Assembly (NCBI GenBank): GCA_963826505.1
Contig: CAWGXG010000003.1
Coordinates: 1 to 64,000, forward strand
Length of the DNA stretch: 64,000 nt
Origin: CAWGXG01 sp963826505
Lineage (GTDB): Bacteria; Chloroflexota; Anaerolineae; Aggregatilineales; Aggregatilineaceae
Reading direction: 5' to 3'
A program made the position numbers and the translations under genes. Below, one piece after another: positions 1 through 10,295 of the stretch. Positions within the stretch are counted from its first letter, which is position 1. The number at the start of each line of letters is the position of its first letter. The notes under the pieces are model-generated. The model did no database searches. It worked only from the letters and a program-made list of their open reading frames with translations, and was not told the origin of the DNA.

Positions 1-2857
1 GCATCCATCCGGAGACCGAAGCTGCTCGCGTGCTGTGGACGCCTGTCGGCAATCCGCAGCGTGTCGCGGCGACATTGCGCCAGGCGGACGCGCTGAACAA
101 GTCCGGTCACGGGGTGTTTTTTGCGCCATGCCTGCGAGACCAGAAAAAAGGCAGCGCCGAAGCTGCTGCGCTCGTGCCTGCGCTGTGGGTGGACATCGAC
201 TGTGATGATGATCCACAGCTGCGATCGGCGCACTGGAAAAGCTGCACGACTTCGATCCCAAAACCATCAATCATCCTCGATTCCGGCGGCGGGATGGCAC
301 GCTTACTGGCTGCTCGATCCGCCGTGTCGAATTGGCGGATGACGCGGCGCGTCAGCACATTGCCCATATCCTGCATGGTCTGTTCGCTGTGGTCGATGGT
401 GATCCGGAGTATGCCAAATCGGTGGCGTCACTGATGCGTCTGCCGGATACGGTCAACACCAAACCGGAGCGCGGGGGTGTGGTGGCCGTGATCACCGAGT
501 TTCATCCGGACCGGCGTTATCCACTTTCCGCGTTTGAGTGGCTGGCAGTCAAGCCAGGCAAATCAAATGGCAAGCAACCGATCGGCTTTTCTGGCAATGG
601 TCATGCGCCGCTGCCACAAGTCACGCTGGATTATCTGTCTCACGGCGCGTCGAATGGCAATCGCAACCGGGCGTTGTTTGATGCGGCGTGCCAGTTTCGT
701 GATGCAGGTTACAGCCAGGCGGAAGCGGAAGCCGAACTTGATTCCGCGCCATGTAGCGGATGGCACAGGAAACGAGAATCCGGCAGCGCGCGAACGCGAA
801 GCGCGGGCAACAATCGCCAGCGTCTACAGCCAGTCACCGCGCGATCCGATTGCTGCGCCGGTGCCGGATGCCCGGCAGGTTGTCAACCACCTGGTCAGTC
901 GTTATGGAACAACGGAGAAGCAGGACCAGCCCTCGCCGGAACAAATCGCCGAAGCGGTCAAGGCCTGCGCGCACCTGGAAGCGATCGATTGGGCGGTGCA
1001 GCGGCAGCGGCTCAAGGATGTGTGCGGCAGCGGCGTGCGTGTCTCCGACCTGGAACGCCAGTACCGGCAGGCGCGCAAGGCGCTGGAACGCGAGCGTATC
1101 CAGGACTACACCGAGCGCGAAGAATACCTCGAAGCCGATGAGCAAGATGATCTACCGCCGCGACACGTATCGCGGGCCGGTCGAAAAAACCGTCGCGGCG
1201 TGGTCGGGGTGTGTGGTGGAGCGTATCTCGCAGGTCAACGATGATGGGCAGGTCGAGCACGTCACCGTGCTGGAGCTGAAAAACGATCACCAGACATGAC
1301 GCTGCAAGTGCCCAGCGAAATGTTTGGGGATGACGCCGCGCTGCGCCGGTTCATCGCCGGTCGCGCCGGTGAAGCGTTCACCGTGCGGGCAGGGATGGGC
1401 AAACATCTTGCCCCGGCGATCTTGAGCTTGTCAGGCGACTACCCGCACCGGACGTGTTACCGCATGATGGGCTGGACGCAGATCAACGACCGCTGGACGT
1501 ATGTCGCGCCGGGCATCTGCGTCAATGCGGATGGCGTGCTGGATGATCCGCCGGAAGATCGAGCTTGATCGCGCTTGCGGGATTACGGTCTGCAAGATGC
1601 CGACTGGCAAGACAGCCTGGCCGCGTTTGAAGCGATGATTCCGGTGTTTCCCAAGCAGCTCGCGCCGGCGTGTATCGCCTTCGCCCTGTTGCCGCTGGTG
1701 CAGCGTTTCTTTCCGTCCGCCGCGCCGCGACCGGCGATCCACCTGGCCGGGACGTATGGCAGCGGCAAATCGGAGTTGGCCGCGCTGATGAGCAGCTTCT
1801 ACGGCACGTTTTCGCGCGATACGCCGCCTTCCCAGTGGGGCGACACCATCAATACGGTGGAGGCGATGGGCTACCCGTTAGCCGATGCGCTCTACTGGGT
1901 GGACGACTACAAAAACATCTATGCCGACGAGCGCACCTTCACCCGCTTTCTGCAGAGTTATTCGCGCGGCATGGGGCGCGGGCGCTTGACGCGCGAAGCC
2001 AAACTGCGCCAGGAGCGCCCATGCCGGGGCACGATTCTCAGCACCGGTGAAACCATGCTGGAAGGTGAAGCATCGGTGCTGTCGCGGATGTTGGTGCTCG
2101 ACGTGCCGCCCTGGGAACAGCGCGATCCCGGCGGGCAGATGCTCGCCCAGGCTGACGCCTTGCGGCAGTATTTGCCCGGCTTCACCGTCGCGTTGGTGGC
2201 GTGGATCGCCCACCAGGTCGAAGAGAATGGGACTGGTGGCGGGCATTTCCCGGCGTTTTGCGGCCAACGTGGAAGGTTATCGTAAGAAGCTGGTCGCGCT
2301 GGGCGGCTCGCAGGCCAACACCGGGCGCATCATCCAGAACTGGGCGGTGCTGGTGACCGTCTACCAACTGCTGCGGCGTTTCCTGGCCGAACAAGACGCT
2401 GAGGAGCTGCTGCCGGGTTGGCAGGATATGATCCTGGAAACCGCGCAGACCGTGCGCCAGGAGCGCGCCAGCGAGGTGTTCCTGAACAACCTGAGCCAGT
2501 TGCTCGCCAGCGGTGAGGTCATGCTGGCGACCGATATGAAGACATCCCGAAGAACCGCGACCTGGTATGACGCTGGTCGGCTACCGTGACGCGCAGTATA
2601 TCTACCTGCTGCCGGAAGTGGCTTATCAAGGCGGTGAACCGCATGCAGCCGCTGCGCTTCACCGTGTCCGCCATTGGGTCCAGTTACGCGAGGATGGCTG
2701 GCTCGTGCCAGGGCAACAGCAGCAGCCATCTCACCGTACAGATGCGGGTGCGGGATACCGGGTGCGTTTGTGGCGGCTCAAAGCCGAAATTCTGACCGGA
2801 GACAGCGGTGACAGCGGTGACGCAGGCGTAAAATCAACGCAAAGAAGGTGTTTCTAG
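1..2857 (+). pseudogene. Primase-helicase (AEP/RepB-type primase plus ATPase), copy 1, frameshifted and 5'-partial
   Basis: The frame is already open at base 1, so the gene starts outside the window. Its N-terminal part resembles an archaeo-eukaryotic-type (RepB-like) primase: an acidic VDID near nt 190, GWHAYW near nt 293-310 and RLPDTVNTK near nt 440-465. A helicase-like ATPase follows, with Walker A GTYGSGKSE (nt 1750-1776) and an acidic ALYWVDDYK stretch near nt 1890-1910. The product would make primers and unwind DNA for a plasmid, phage or integrative element. Frame changes occur near 230-330, 745, 1140, 1290, 2260 and 2560, with a compensating pair near 1555-1580. Comparison with the paralogue at 31546-32950, which stays open through the same stretches, shows these are single-base indels. 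The tail encodes GDSGDSGD and runs into the repeat array downstream. The family call is from motifs; the exact subfamily is uncertain. Confidence 0.75.
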
Positions 2858-3041
2858 TGCGGAGACACCGGTGACGGCGGTGACAGGATACGGTACTTTC
2901 GTCCAATCATTTTGTCACCGTTGTCACCGGATCACCGCTCGAAAAAAGCAAAGCCCGCTGGAATTTCAAAAAATGCATGGGGTGTCAGATAGCGATGCGT
3001 GATGACGAAAGTGGTATCGGTGACAGCGGTGACGCGGTGAC
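2801..3041. repeat. Iteron-like GGTGAC array with 9-bp period
   Basis: GGTGAC occurs in direct orientation at 2807, 2816, 2870, 2879, 3019, 3028 and 3036, and inverted (GTCACC) at 2914 and 2923. Within each cluster the spacing is 9 bp (8 bp for the last pair), with a unit close to GGTGACAGC. The first pair lies in the end of the primase-helicase reading frame, where it encodes Gly-Asp-Ser repeats; the others are non-coding. Short tandem repeats beside a replication gene suggest initiator-binding iterons of a former plasmid or integrative element, but this is inference. The rest of the 2858-3263 gap, to 3263, is GC-rich, and I see no convincing gene in it. Confidence 0.55.
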
Positions 3042-3263
3042 AGGGTAAATACACAACCCCACGAGGCGACATATGCCCTGAGACGCCGATCGCCTCTGCA
3101 CGACTCCAACGGGACCGGCGGTGCAAAGCGCGCGCGGCGAAAGCACGGTCCGCCCGCGCGCGCGCCACAAGTGTGTCGCGCCTCACATGGGAACCACGAT
3201 CACGCTGGGCGTCCTCGGCCATGCGCGTTGATGGCCCGACCGGGCTGATGATCACGAGAGGCA

Positions 3264-3704
3264 TTATTTGACAACAGCGCCTTGCCGTGATTGCTCAATG
3301 CTCACTAAGATTTGCCCTAAGTTCAAGAGATAGACCAACGTTAAAGTTTCAACCAGCACAAAGACAGCGGCGATAACATCCTGAATGGCATCACCATACC
3401 AGAAAATATCCCTGATTTGTCCAGAAACAAGTATGATGGATAGCCCTCCTCCCAAAAACATCTGAAAAAAACCTGACATTTTCATTCTCTTTTTCATCGA
3501 AGGGTCTTGATCTTCATCAAGAGGATAAACCCCATAAATCTTCCATAAGACCCATGGAAGTCGTTGGTTAAACTCAACAATCGACTGTGAGGACAGGCGG
3601 ATATTTGATGGAAAGTAGAAAAGAGAGCCATTTCCGGCGATCAACATCGGAATAACCATAAGAAACACATAACTAGCAACCCTTTCAAATGGCTCGAGCA
3701 TCAT
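3264..3704 (-). CDS. Small multi-pass membrane protein, unknown function
   Basis: A 146-residue protein with about three hydrophobic segments: residues ~10-28 (VFLMVIPMLIAG region), ~75-95 (FLGGGLSIILVSG) and ~105-130 (VIAAVFVLVETLTLVYLL). The stretch between the first two is charged. I do not recognise the family. The start was chosen at ATG 3704 because an AGAAAGG ribosome-binding site lies just upstream. In this assembly the upstream kinase frame runs into it without a stop, which would create an implausible fusion; another frame of the kinase ends in a TGA overlapping this ATG. Codon use is more AT-rich than in the adjacent kinase, so it may be a separate acquisition. Confidence 0.6.
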   Translation of the reverse strand: MMLEPFERVASYVFLMVIPMLIAGNGSLFYFPSNIRLSSQSIVEFNQRLPWVLWKIYGVYPLDEDQDPSMKKRMKMSGFFQMFLGGGLSIILVSGQIRDIFWYGDAIQDVIAAVFVLVETLTLVYLLNLGQILVSIEQSRQGAVVK

Positions 3705-5896
3705 TTGGCCTTTCTTTGACCTGCCCCAGGAGTTGAAGCGGGTTCCGCGCTCCGAACGGACGACCCGTCTCGGGCTGGCAAGGCGCTCACACCGGAACCG
3801 TATCACGACCTGTGTTCCGCCCGCGCCCGGCGAGTCGACGCGCAACTCACCCCCCGAAAGCGCGAGCATCGTGCTGTGCAGCAGCAAGCCGCCGCCGCTC
3901 CCCGACGTCGAAGTGGCGGACCCTGGCGGAGTCCGCGTCATGCCGACGCCATCGTCGCGCACGGAAATCACCACGCGCTCAGCCTCGCAGCGGACGCTGA
4001 TGTCCAGCTTCAGGGCGCGGTCGGAGGTTGCCCCGCGCCCATGCAGCGCAGCGTTGCGTACCGCTTCGCGCACGGCGTTGTAGACCACTTCGTGCAGCAG
4101 CGGATCGAGTTGACGGGCGATCCGTCCGTGTGCCACGTCACGGAATCGAACGCCTCCGCGAATTCCGCCGCGATCAGCGCGTGCAGCGCCGGGATGAGCG
4201 GCCCCGGCTCCTCGTCGGGGGCGAACCCGCCGCTGGAGGCATGGATCAGGTCGGAAATCTGGTGGTGAACGCGGGTCAAGCGCTTCGATCGCGGCCGCGG
4301 CATCCGGCTCGCGGCGGGCCAGAGCGCTGAGCTGCAGGGCGACCAGGTGCAGTTCCGGCAAAATGTCGTCGTGCAGGGCGCGGCGCGTGCGCAGGTCGAG
4401 GACGCGCGTCGCGGCGAAGCGCTGCCGCTGAAGCGCCGCCAGCCGCCGCGCGATCTGCTCCCCGGCCAGCGTGTCGATGATGCGCTCCGCGCTGGCGCGC
4501 GCCACTTCGATTTCCTCCTGGGTGTAGACCCCACCGTCCTGCTTGGGGCCCAGCAGCAGCGCGCCGATCACGCCGCGCTCCGCCCACAGCGGAATCGCCC
4601 ATTCCAGCCCGGCGTGCTGTGCCGCATCCAGCCGGATCACGTTAGGCTGTACCGGGTCGAACAGGGTCGGGGGCAGCGCGGGATCGCCCTCCGGCGGCGG
4701 ACACGCATAGGCCAACGGCGGTCCCGCCAGCGGGGCGAGTGCGCCCAGGGGAATCAACTGGGCGCGCGTGGTGCCCAGTACATCGATGCATACCGCGCGC
4801 AAAAGCGCGTCCGCGCCCGGCGCAGAGTCGCCGGCGGGACCGAGCAATCCCCGCATCAGGCGCGGGCTGCTCACAAAAGGTCGCAGCCGCGCCATGAACT
4901 GTTCGCGCTCGATGAAGGACCGCCAGCTAAACAGGGCGTAGAAGACGATCATCAGCAGCGCGGCCAGCAGGACGCTGTAGATCGGGCGCGGCGGGTGGAC
5001 GAGCGTCCAGCTGGCCAGCGCGGCGTAGCCCGCCGCCAGCAGCAGGATGCTGCGCCAGTGGCGGAAAAAGCCGCGCCGGGGCAGCGTCTTGCCGGTGAAA
5101 ATCTCGTAGGAAACGATCGCCTGGCCGAGCAGCAGGATCGCCCCGGCAATCAGCGCGGACAGGATCAGGTCGAAGGTGGCGATTTCGTGCTGCCAGCCGA
5201 AGGTGATGCCGCCCAGCACGCGGTAGCCGTTCAGCGCCCACGCGAAAAAGCCAGTGATCAGCACGCCCACCAGCAGCAGCACCAGCGATGCGCCCAGCAG
5301 CCAGGGACGCGCCCGCCGCCGCGCCAGATCGCCCATCATGCGCGCGGACGGTTCGGGGCGGTACAGCGCGTCGATGGGCAGCACGATCGACAGAAACGCG
5401 AACGGGGGATAGAGCACAAACAGCAACGGCAGCCCGCGCAGTGTGGGTACGTCGGGCAGTATCGCGATAGCGCGATCTGAGTGTAGGTGGGCAGCGCGTG
5501 GGCTGCCAGCATGAAGACCAGCAGACCCAGCGCCAGCCCGCGACGTGACCAGCAGGCCGGGCAGATGCCGCCCTCGGCCGCGGGGAGCGCGCCGCCTCCC
5601 AGAAGCCGGCATACCACAACACGGTGACGTGCCACAGGTACGGCGCGAGAATGACCGGAATCCACCCGACCTGCCACCAGAAATCCAGGCCCGCGGCTGA
5701 CGGTGGTCGTCATGTCGTGGCCGAGCATGACCGTGTGGCTGATGAAAAACAGCGCGCCCAACAGCAGACCGCCGTCCAGCAGCCACACGCCCCACGTGCG
5801 CCGCTCCGCGTTGAGCAGGACCGTCAGCCCCAGCCACAGCAGCAGGATCGCGTTGAACAGCGAGATGCTGATCAGCGCCCAATCCAGCGACCACAT
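3701..5896 (-). pseudogene. Membrane histidine kinase, frameshifted
   Basis: Sensor kinase paired with the response regulator directly upstream. The start at 5896 (MWSLDWALISISLF) begins a membrane region with about eight hydrophobic segments spread over two reading frames. A GAF-like middle follows (AIPLWAERGVIGALLLG), then a dimerisation/phosphoacceptor helix (RRALHDDILPELH) of the HisKA_3-like type used with LuxR-family regulators. The ATPase domain has an N-box (EAVRNAALHG), a G1 box (VRDDGVGM) and a glycine-rich G2 box. Frame changes lie around 5470-5700 and near 4130-4300, between the phosphoacceptor and the ATPase domain. Every signature block survives between the indels, so this is either very recent decay or sequence error. 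The exact 3' end is unclear because the frame fuses into the downstream membrane gene. Confidence 0.7.
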
Positions 5897-5905
5897 CGCC
5901 GGTGA

Positions 5906-6653
5906 TCACGGCAGCTCCCAGGCGATCCATTCGCCGCGCTCGTCCAGCACGCGGGCGGTGCCGTCCGCGTCCCACTGGATCAGCCGCCCGGTCGTGCACG
6001 ATGATCGCGGCCCGCGTGCGCGCGACTTTTTCGTCGGTCGCGTTCTCGACCAGCCCCCACGCCGCATAAATCTGGCCGTTGGTGCGGCTGATGGTGCGCT
6101 TGTCGCGAAAGCCGAGCCGTTCCGCGATCTGCTCGTTGGTCAGGCCGCCTGCCAGCATGCGCGCCACGACCTGCTCGTTGGGTTCCAGCAGGTCCAGCGG
6201 CGCGTGTTCGTCCCGGTGGCGCACTTCCTGCACCCGCGCGGCGATATCCGGATCGACGAAACTGCGCCCGGCGACCGCGTCCCGCAGCAGCGGCACGATC
6301 ATGTCCGGCAGCAGGTAGTTCGATTTCCGCACGTAGGCGTAATGCGTCAGGATGCCCGACCGCCGGAACGCGCGAAAATAGGCGTCGTCGTCGGCAATCG
6401 AATAGAACACGACCGGCAGGCGCGGAAATTCGCGCCGGATGGCGACCGCCGCTTCGATGCCGTTCATCTCCCCGGCCAGCGCCACGTCCATCAGCAGCAC
6501 GTCGACTCTGGTGCCCGGCCAGGCAGTAATCCAGCGCGTCCTCGCCGGTCGCAAAGGCGCGCGAGAATCTCGACCTCGCCGGTCGCTTCCAGGCCGGTTT
6601 TCAGCGCGGCTTGCAGCCTGAGATTGTCTTCGACCAGCAGAAGTTTGCAGCAT
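5906..6653 (-). pseudogene. LuxR/NarL-family response regulator, frameshifted
   Basis: DNA-binding response regulator for the adjacent kinase. The start ATG at 6653 has a strong AGGAGGGG ribosome-binding site. The receiver begins with KLLLVEDN and carries the phospho-acceptor Asp in VDVLLMDVALAG. The HTH is in the C-terminal third (LEPNEQVVARMLAGGLTNEQIAERLGF), which fits NarL-type regulators although the KRTISRTNGQIY end is divergent. At least three frame changes are needed to join the pieces: just after the start (~6645), at ~6555 and at ~6515. A further one near 6005 gives a C-terminus ending in WIAWELP and a TGA at 5906-5908, ten bases before the kinase ATG. The two genes therefore form one operon. 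Confidence 0.7.
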
Positions 6654-6800
6654 ATCCCCCTCCTTGCTCCGCACAGTAGCAGCGAATTCGGCGCGCCGTC
6701 AAGCACTCAGGTGCGTGCCAACGCGCACGTAGAGGGTCGAACGCGACACCGGATCGCGCTACAGTGACCTTGTATCCGACACCAATCAAGGAGATCCGCC

Positions 6801-8412
6801 ATGCAGGCCGAAAACCACCTTCCGCTCCCTGAGCTGGACGAATTCTTGAACGTGATCGACGCGTCATTGTCCGAGGATGCGCAGCGGCGGCAGTTCACCG
6901 CCGGGCTGGTGGCGATCCTCAGTCTTGCGATGGGCCTGGTCGGGGACTTGCTGTTTTACGCGACCCCGATCGGGATCAATGTCTATCTGTGCGTGGTGCT
7001 GGGCGCGCTGATCGCCTTCGGACTGCTGATCTATTTCCGGCGTCCCATCGTGCGCAAACACGCCGTGTTCATCTTTCCGGCGGTGCTGTTCGCGCTGCTG
7101 CTGGCGGTGCGGCTCGCGCCGGAACTGATGTTGCTCAACACGGCGGCCCTGCTGGGATCGCTGCTGATCGTGGTCCACTTCACCGGGACAGTCCCGCTTT
7201 CTGGGTGGCGATTGGCTCCAGCCGTTGCAGCGGGCGTTCGAAACGATGGTGATAGACTGGATCGATAGCTTGCGCGCGGTCGTGCCGGACAGTCTGCGCT
7301 GGATCATGCGCACGGAACTGGACGATCACCTGATCGCGACTCTGCGCTCGCTGCTGCGCGGGCTGCTGATCACCGCGCCCGTCGTGGCGATCTTCGCGCT
7401 GCTGCTCAGTTCGGCGGACGCCGTGTTCGGGCATGTCGCCGGGCAGAGTGCTGGCGTTTTTCCTGCCGGACAGCATGCCCGGCCTGATTGAGCAGGGAAT
7501 GCTGATCGCGGCTTTCTCGGTGATAGGGCTGACCGTCTTCTGGACCATGCTGGGCAAGACGCCGATCGTGTGGTCCGACCCCTCCCAACGCGCGAAAACG
7601 CGGCCCTTTCGCCTGAACATGATCGAAGCGAGCATGCTGCTCGGCAGCGTCAACGTTTTGTTCATCGCGTTTGTCGTCATCCAGGCGCGCTATTTTTTCG
7701 GCGGGGAGGCGAACATCACGGACCAGGGCTATACCTATGCCGAATACGCCCGGCGCGGGTTCTACGAACTGCTGGCCGTGTCCTGCATGACGATGGCGCT
7801 GCTGGTCACACTGGAGGCGCTGACCTCGCGCAAGCGCGAAGAGGAGAACGTCTTTCGCGCGCTGGTCGCGTTGATGGTCGGGCTGACGCTGGTGATCCTG
7901 GTGGCCGCCTTCCAGCGCCTGAGCCTATACGAGGACGCCTACGGCTACACGCGCATTCGCGTGATGAGCAGCACGTTCATGATCTGGCTGGCCCTGCTGT
8001 TGAGCGCGCTGCTGGTCGCGATCCTGTGGCACCGGCGCGTGCTGTTCTGGGCGGCTGCGTGATCGCCGGGTTGGGGTTCGTGCTGACGCTCAACGTGATG
8101 AATATGGACGGCTTCATCGCGGCGCACAACATCGCGCGATTTGCCGAGAGCGGCAAGCTCGACGTGGGCTACCTGCTGACCCTGTCCGACGACGCCCTGC
8201 CGACGATCGCCCCGCTGGTGGAGAATCCCAATCTGGACGCGGCTGAACGCGAGCACCTGCTGCGCGGGTTAGGGATGCGTCTGTACGCTCTGGATCGCGA
8301 CCGGGAGACGCGCGGCCTGTTCGGCTACCATCTCGGCAAGCAACGCGCCCGGAAGGCGCTCAATGCGTATCGCTATGCGCTGCGCCCGTATGCCACCGGC
8401 AGCGGGCGCTGA
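6801..8412 (+). pseudogene. DUF4153/DUF4173-like multi-pass membrane protein, frameshifted
   Basis: An integral membrane protein of about 535 residues if the frames are joined, with roughly ten hydrophobic helices. The motif TYAEYARRGFYELLAV near the middle is characteristic of the DUF4153/DUF4173 family, whose function is unknown; members often sit near two-component systems. The C-terminus is soluble and helical (AEREHLLRGLGMRLYALDRD). Frame changes lie near 7205, 7440 and 8055. The start at 6801 has a GGAG ribosome-binding site 10 bases upstream. It is divergent from the response regulator, and 147 bp separate their starts. The next gene follows 16 bp after the stop with its own strong ribosome-binding site, so they are probably co-transcribed. 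Confidence 0.65.
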
Positions 8413-8428
8413 ACAGGAGGCGTGATCG

Positions 8429-8825
8429 ATGTCAGCACGTGGGGTGGTTTTGGGTGGTTTTCTGGGGATGGTGCTGCTTAGTGCTGGGCTGTTGTCTACC
8501 GGGTGGGCGGTGTGGTGGTTGGCACCAGTGGTCTGGCTGGGACGCTTCCCAATGGCGCCACGTGGCGGGGCATTTCAGCATCTTCGCGAGTGTCGTGATC
8601 CTCTATGGCCCGCCGCGCAAGATCGGGCGGCTGGCGCTTTTGGTCGTCGGTGGGGGCGTGCTGCTGGAGCTGGTACAGCTCGCCGTGAGCGGTTGCGCGC
8701 TGAGCGGTCCGGGTCTGATCGACAGCGCCTTCGATCTGACAGTCGATGTCATGGGAGCGGTTGCGTGCTGGGGAGCGCGGCTCATAACAGGTTTAGCGCC
8801 CACTTTGCCGCCTGATCTCAATTAG
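8429..8825 (+). pseudogene. VanZ-like small membrane protein, one frameshift
   Basis: The start at 8429 follows AGGAGG by eight bases. The first ~40 residues (GFLGMVLLSAGLLSTGWAV) form one or two membrane helices. After a frame change near 8550 the protein continues with HFSIFASVVILY, ELVQLAVSG and DSAFDLTVDVMGA. This order (histidine-containing helix, glutamate-glutamine helix, aspartate before a final helix) is the VanZ-like pattern. VanZ-like proteins are small membrane proteins with no agreed general biochemical role. The stop at 8823-8825 shares the four bases TTAG with the stop of the convergent downstream gene. Confidence 0.5.
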
Positions 8826-9363
8826 AAAAAGCAGTTCGGAATCTCCGGCCTACCATATATGATGCTCAAACCATAGAGGGTCTTGTATTGCTTTGCCCAC
8901 TCCACTACTGTTGGGCCTGGAACTTCGGCTAAAGCCACCCATTGGTGAAACTCATTCTCAAACTCAGGATAGATTGAAATTAACACAGTGTTCGTCGTGT
9001 CCCGAAAATTGACGCGTTGCCCACTCCTGTCTGTGCCCAGATGATACCCAATTCAGTTCCTGAAACCTGGCTGTGTACTGGTTCCTGATGTTCCTCGTAG
9101 CCTAATTCGCTACCAAAAATAAGTGCCCCCGTGCCGATGATGCATCCTGGATTCGACTTAGGGATCCAGGGATCGGGCCCTTTATCCACCAATAACTGAT
9201 CGTTAATTGGAACTCGTTTCTCCAAGTCGGTCAGCCGTTTTCTCGCCTCGCTCATATGCCTTTGTGTTCCCCAAATCGTAATCTCACGTCCAATGCGATC
9301 CCAATAAGCGAGAAGGCCACATAGGCAAAACACGATACAGATCAAGACGAGTGTCTTCTTCAT
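8822..9363 (-). pseudogene. Hypothetical protein with N-terminal membrane anchor, one frameshift
   Basis: The protein starts MKKTLVLICIVFCLCG, a signal peptide or single N-terminal anchor (a cysteine at about residue 15 could be a lipidation site, but no clear lipobox is present). A short helical region (SEARKRLTDLEKRV) and a soluble domain follow. The frame opening at 9363 ends at a TAA near 8980. A frame change near 9010 restores a sensible continuation (NTVLISIYPEFEN ... TVVEWAKQYKTLYG ... PEIPNCFF) down to a TAA at 8822-8824. About 180 residues are expected. I do not recognise the family. AT-rich codon use differs from the upstream kinase region. Confidence 0.5.
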
Positions 9364-9554
9364 TCTTCATCCCCAAGAGTGGCCGGAATAAGCACACTCG
9401 CCTCAAGTATGCGGCTGAAGGACGTCAGCCACAACCTGGCAGTAAAAGTGCCGCGTCAGGGATCATAACGGCCCGGTTCAGGCAAGGCGTTGCGGACTGG
9501 CTCTTTCACTGGGAAATGCCTTTGCGCGTACGGCAGCACACCCGAAGGTGGAAG

Positions 9555-9700
9555 TCGCACCCACATGACGTATTGAGCGTACCCGACCCATGTGAAATGC
9601 AATCCCACCATGTGCCCAATCGCGCTATAGTTCAGTCCTTGCGCGCGTGGAGTCAAGACTGTATCTCGCAGTCTTCCTTTGTCGGGATGGCGCCGTGAGC
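9555..9700 (-). repeat. Degenerate copy (a) of the dispersed HTH-encoding repeat
   Basis: This stretch aligns by eye with the conserved core of the repeats at 11700, 25810 and 47330: a block rich in CAATCC-ACC, then a TAGTTCAGTCC block, GCGCG-GGAGTCAAGACTGT, TCGCAG, and an almost intact TTTGTCGGGATGGCGC. It is much more diverged than the other copies and no longer encodes an intact HTH. The 9364-9712 gap holds nothing else I can support apart from the promoter at its right end. Confidence 0.45.
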
Positions 9701-9712
9701 CTCAAGTTTCGA

Positions 9713-9718
9713 TATAAT
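9713..9718 (+). promoter_or_regulatory. -10 element TATAAT
   Basis: A perfect TATAAT lies 20 bp upstream of the preferred start of the UPF0158 gene. It overlaps the first in-frame ATG (9717), so transcription should begin downstream of that codon and the next ATG (9738) must be used. No good -35 hexamer is visible at 16-18 bp. Confidence 0.5.
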
Positions 9719-9737
9719 GGAAGCGACGAGGTTGATC

Positions 9738-10259
9738 ATGCGCCAACTAAGAATCAATCGGCCAGATTTCGAAACTGCTTTTGAACTGAGCAGCTACGAG
9801 ATGACCGCTTATCTCGATACCGAAACCGGTGCAGTGGTTTTTGTCGAGGACTACATTTTGCGCCAGCTAGAGGAACTGCTTACGGATGAGGAAACGTTTG
9901 AAGCGGCGTTAGCGACGATCCAGACACAACCCGATCTGGACGACAACACGCGTGCCCAATTGGTCGATGCAGCGCGCGTTGAGTCGGAATTTGGGGGACG
10001 CTATGCCGCGATACCCAAACAAGATTCCAGAGAAGGCTATGGTGACATGGAGGAATTCATCTGGTCGCTCAATGACGATCATCTCCGTGAGATACTTGAA
10101 GTCGCGATCCAGGGGCGAGGTGCGTTTCGCCGGTTCAAAGATGCCCTGTATCGCCACCCAGACGCAGAAGCGGCGTGGTTTGCATTCCGGGACGCACGAG
10201 AGCGCCGCCGGATGATCGATTGGCTGGCTTCCATTGATATTGAGCCGGAATTTGAATAG
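9738..10259 (+). CDS. UPF0158 family protein
   Basis: A cytoplasmic protein of 173 residues. It matches the UPF0158 pattern: an N-terminal segment with AYLDTETGAVV, a central DMEEFIWSLNDDHLREILEVAI block, then GRGAFRRFKDALYRHPDAEAAW and an aromatic/arginine C-terminus (FAFRDARERRRMIDWL). The family has no established function. I chose ATG 9738 rather than 9717 because 9717 lies inside the TATAAT box and because GAGG sits just upstream of 9738. It is free of frameshifts, unlike the genes to its left. The neighbours are small accessory genes, so it may belong to a mobile accessory patch. Confidence 0.8.
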   Translation: MRQLRINRPDFETAFELSSYEMTAYLDTETGAVVFVEDYILRQLEELLTDEETFEAALATIQTQPDLDDNTRAQLVDAARVESEFGGRYAAIPKQDSREGYGDMEEFIWSLNDDHLREILEVAIQGRGAFRRFKDALYRHPDAEAAWFAFRDARERRRMIDWLASIDIEPEFE

Positions 10260-10295
10260 GTATGCATGGGCAGGGATTAGAAGAGAGGAGATGCC

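Noticed and set aside
2801..3041. CRISPR array interpretation of the GGTGAC repeats
   Set aside because: Units are only 6-9 bp with no spacers of constant length, and no cas genes are present in the window.
2932..3264. A 110-codon minus-strand frame between the iteron array and the membrane protein
   Set aside because: Arg-rich, no motif, runs through the iteron-like repeats and lacks a ribosome-binding site; probably chance.
3264..6674. A single 1,136-codon frame read as one fused regulator-kinase-membrane protein
   Set aside because: It alternates between conserved and nonsense stretches. The conserved stretches fit three separate genes whose starts, stops and ribosome-binding sites are visible in other frames; the long frame is a by-product of indels.
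4347..6767. Long plus-strand frames (377 and 354 codons) opposite the kinase and regulator
   Set aside because: Arg/Gln/Ala-rich with no recognisable domain; they mirror the high-GC codon bias of the minus-strand genes.
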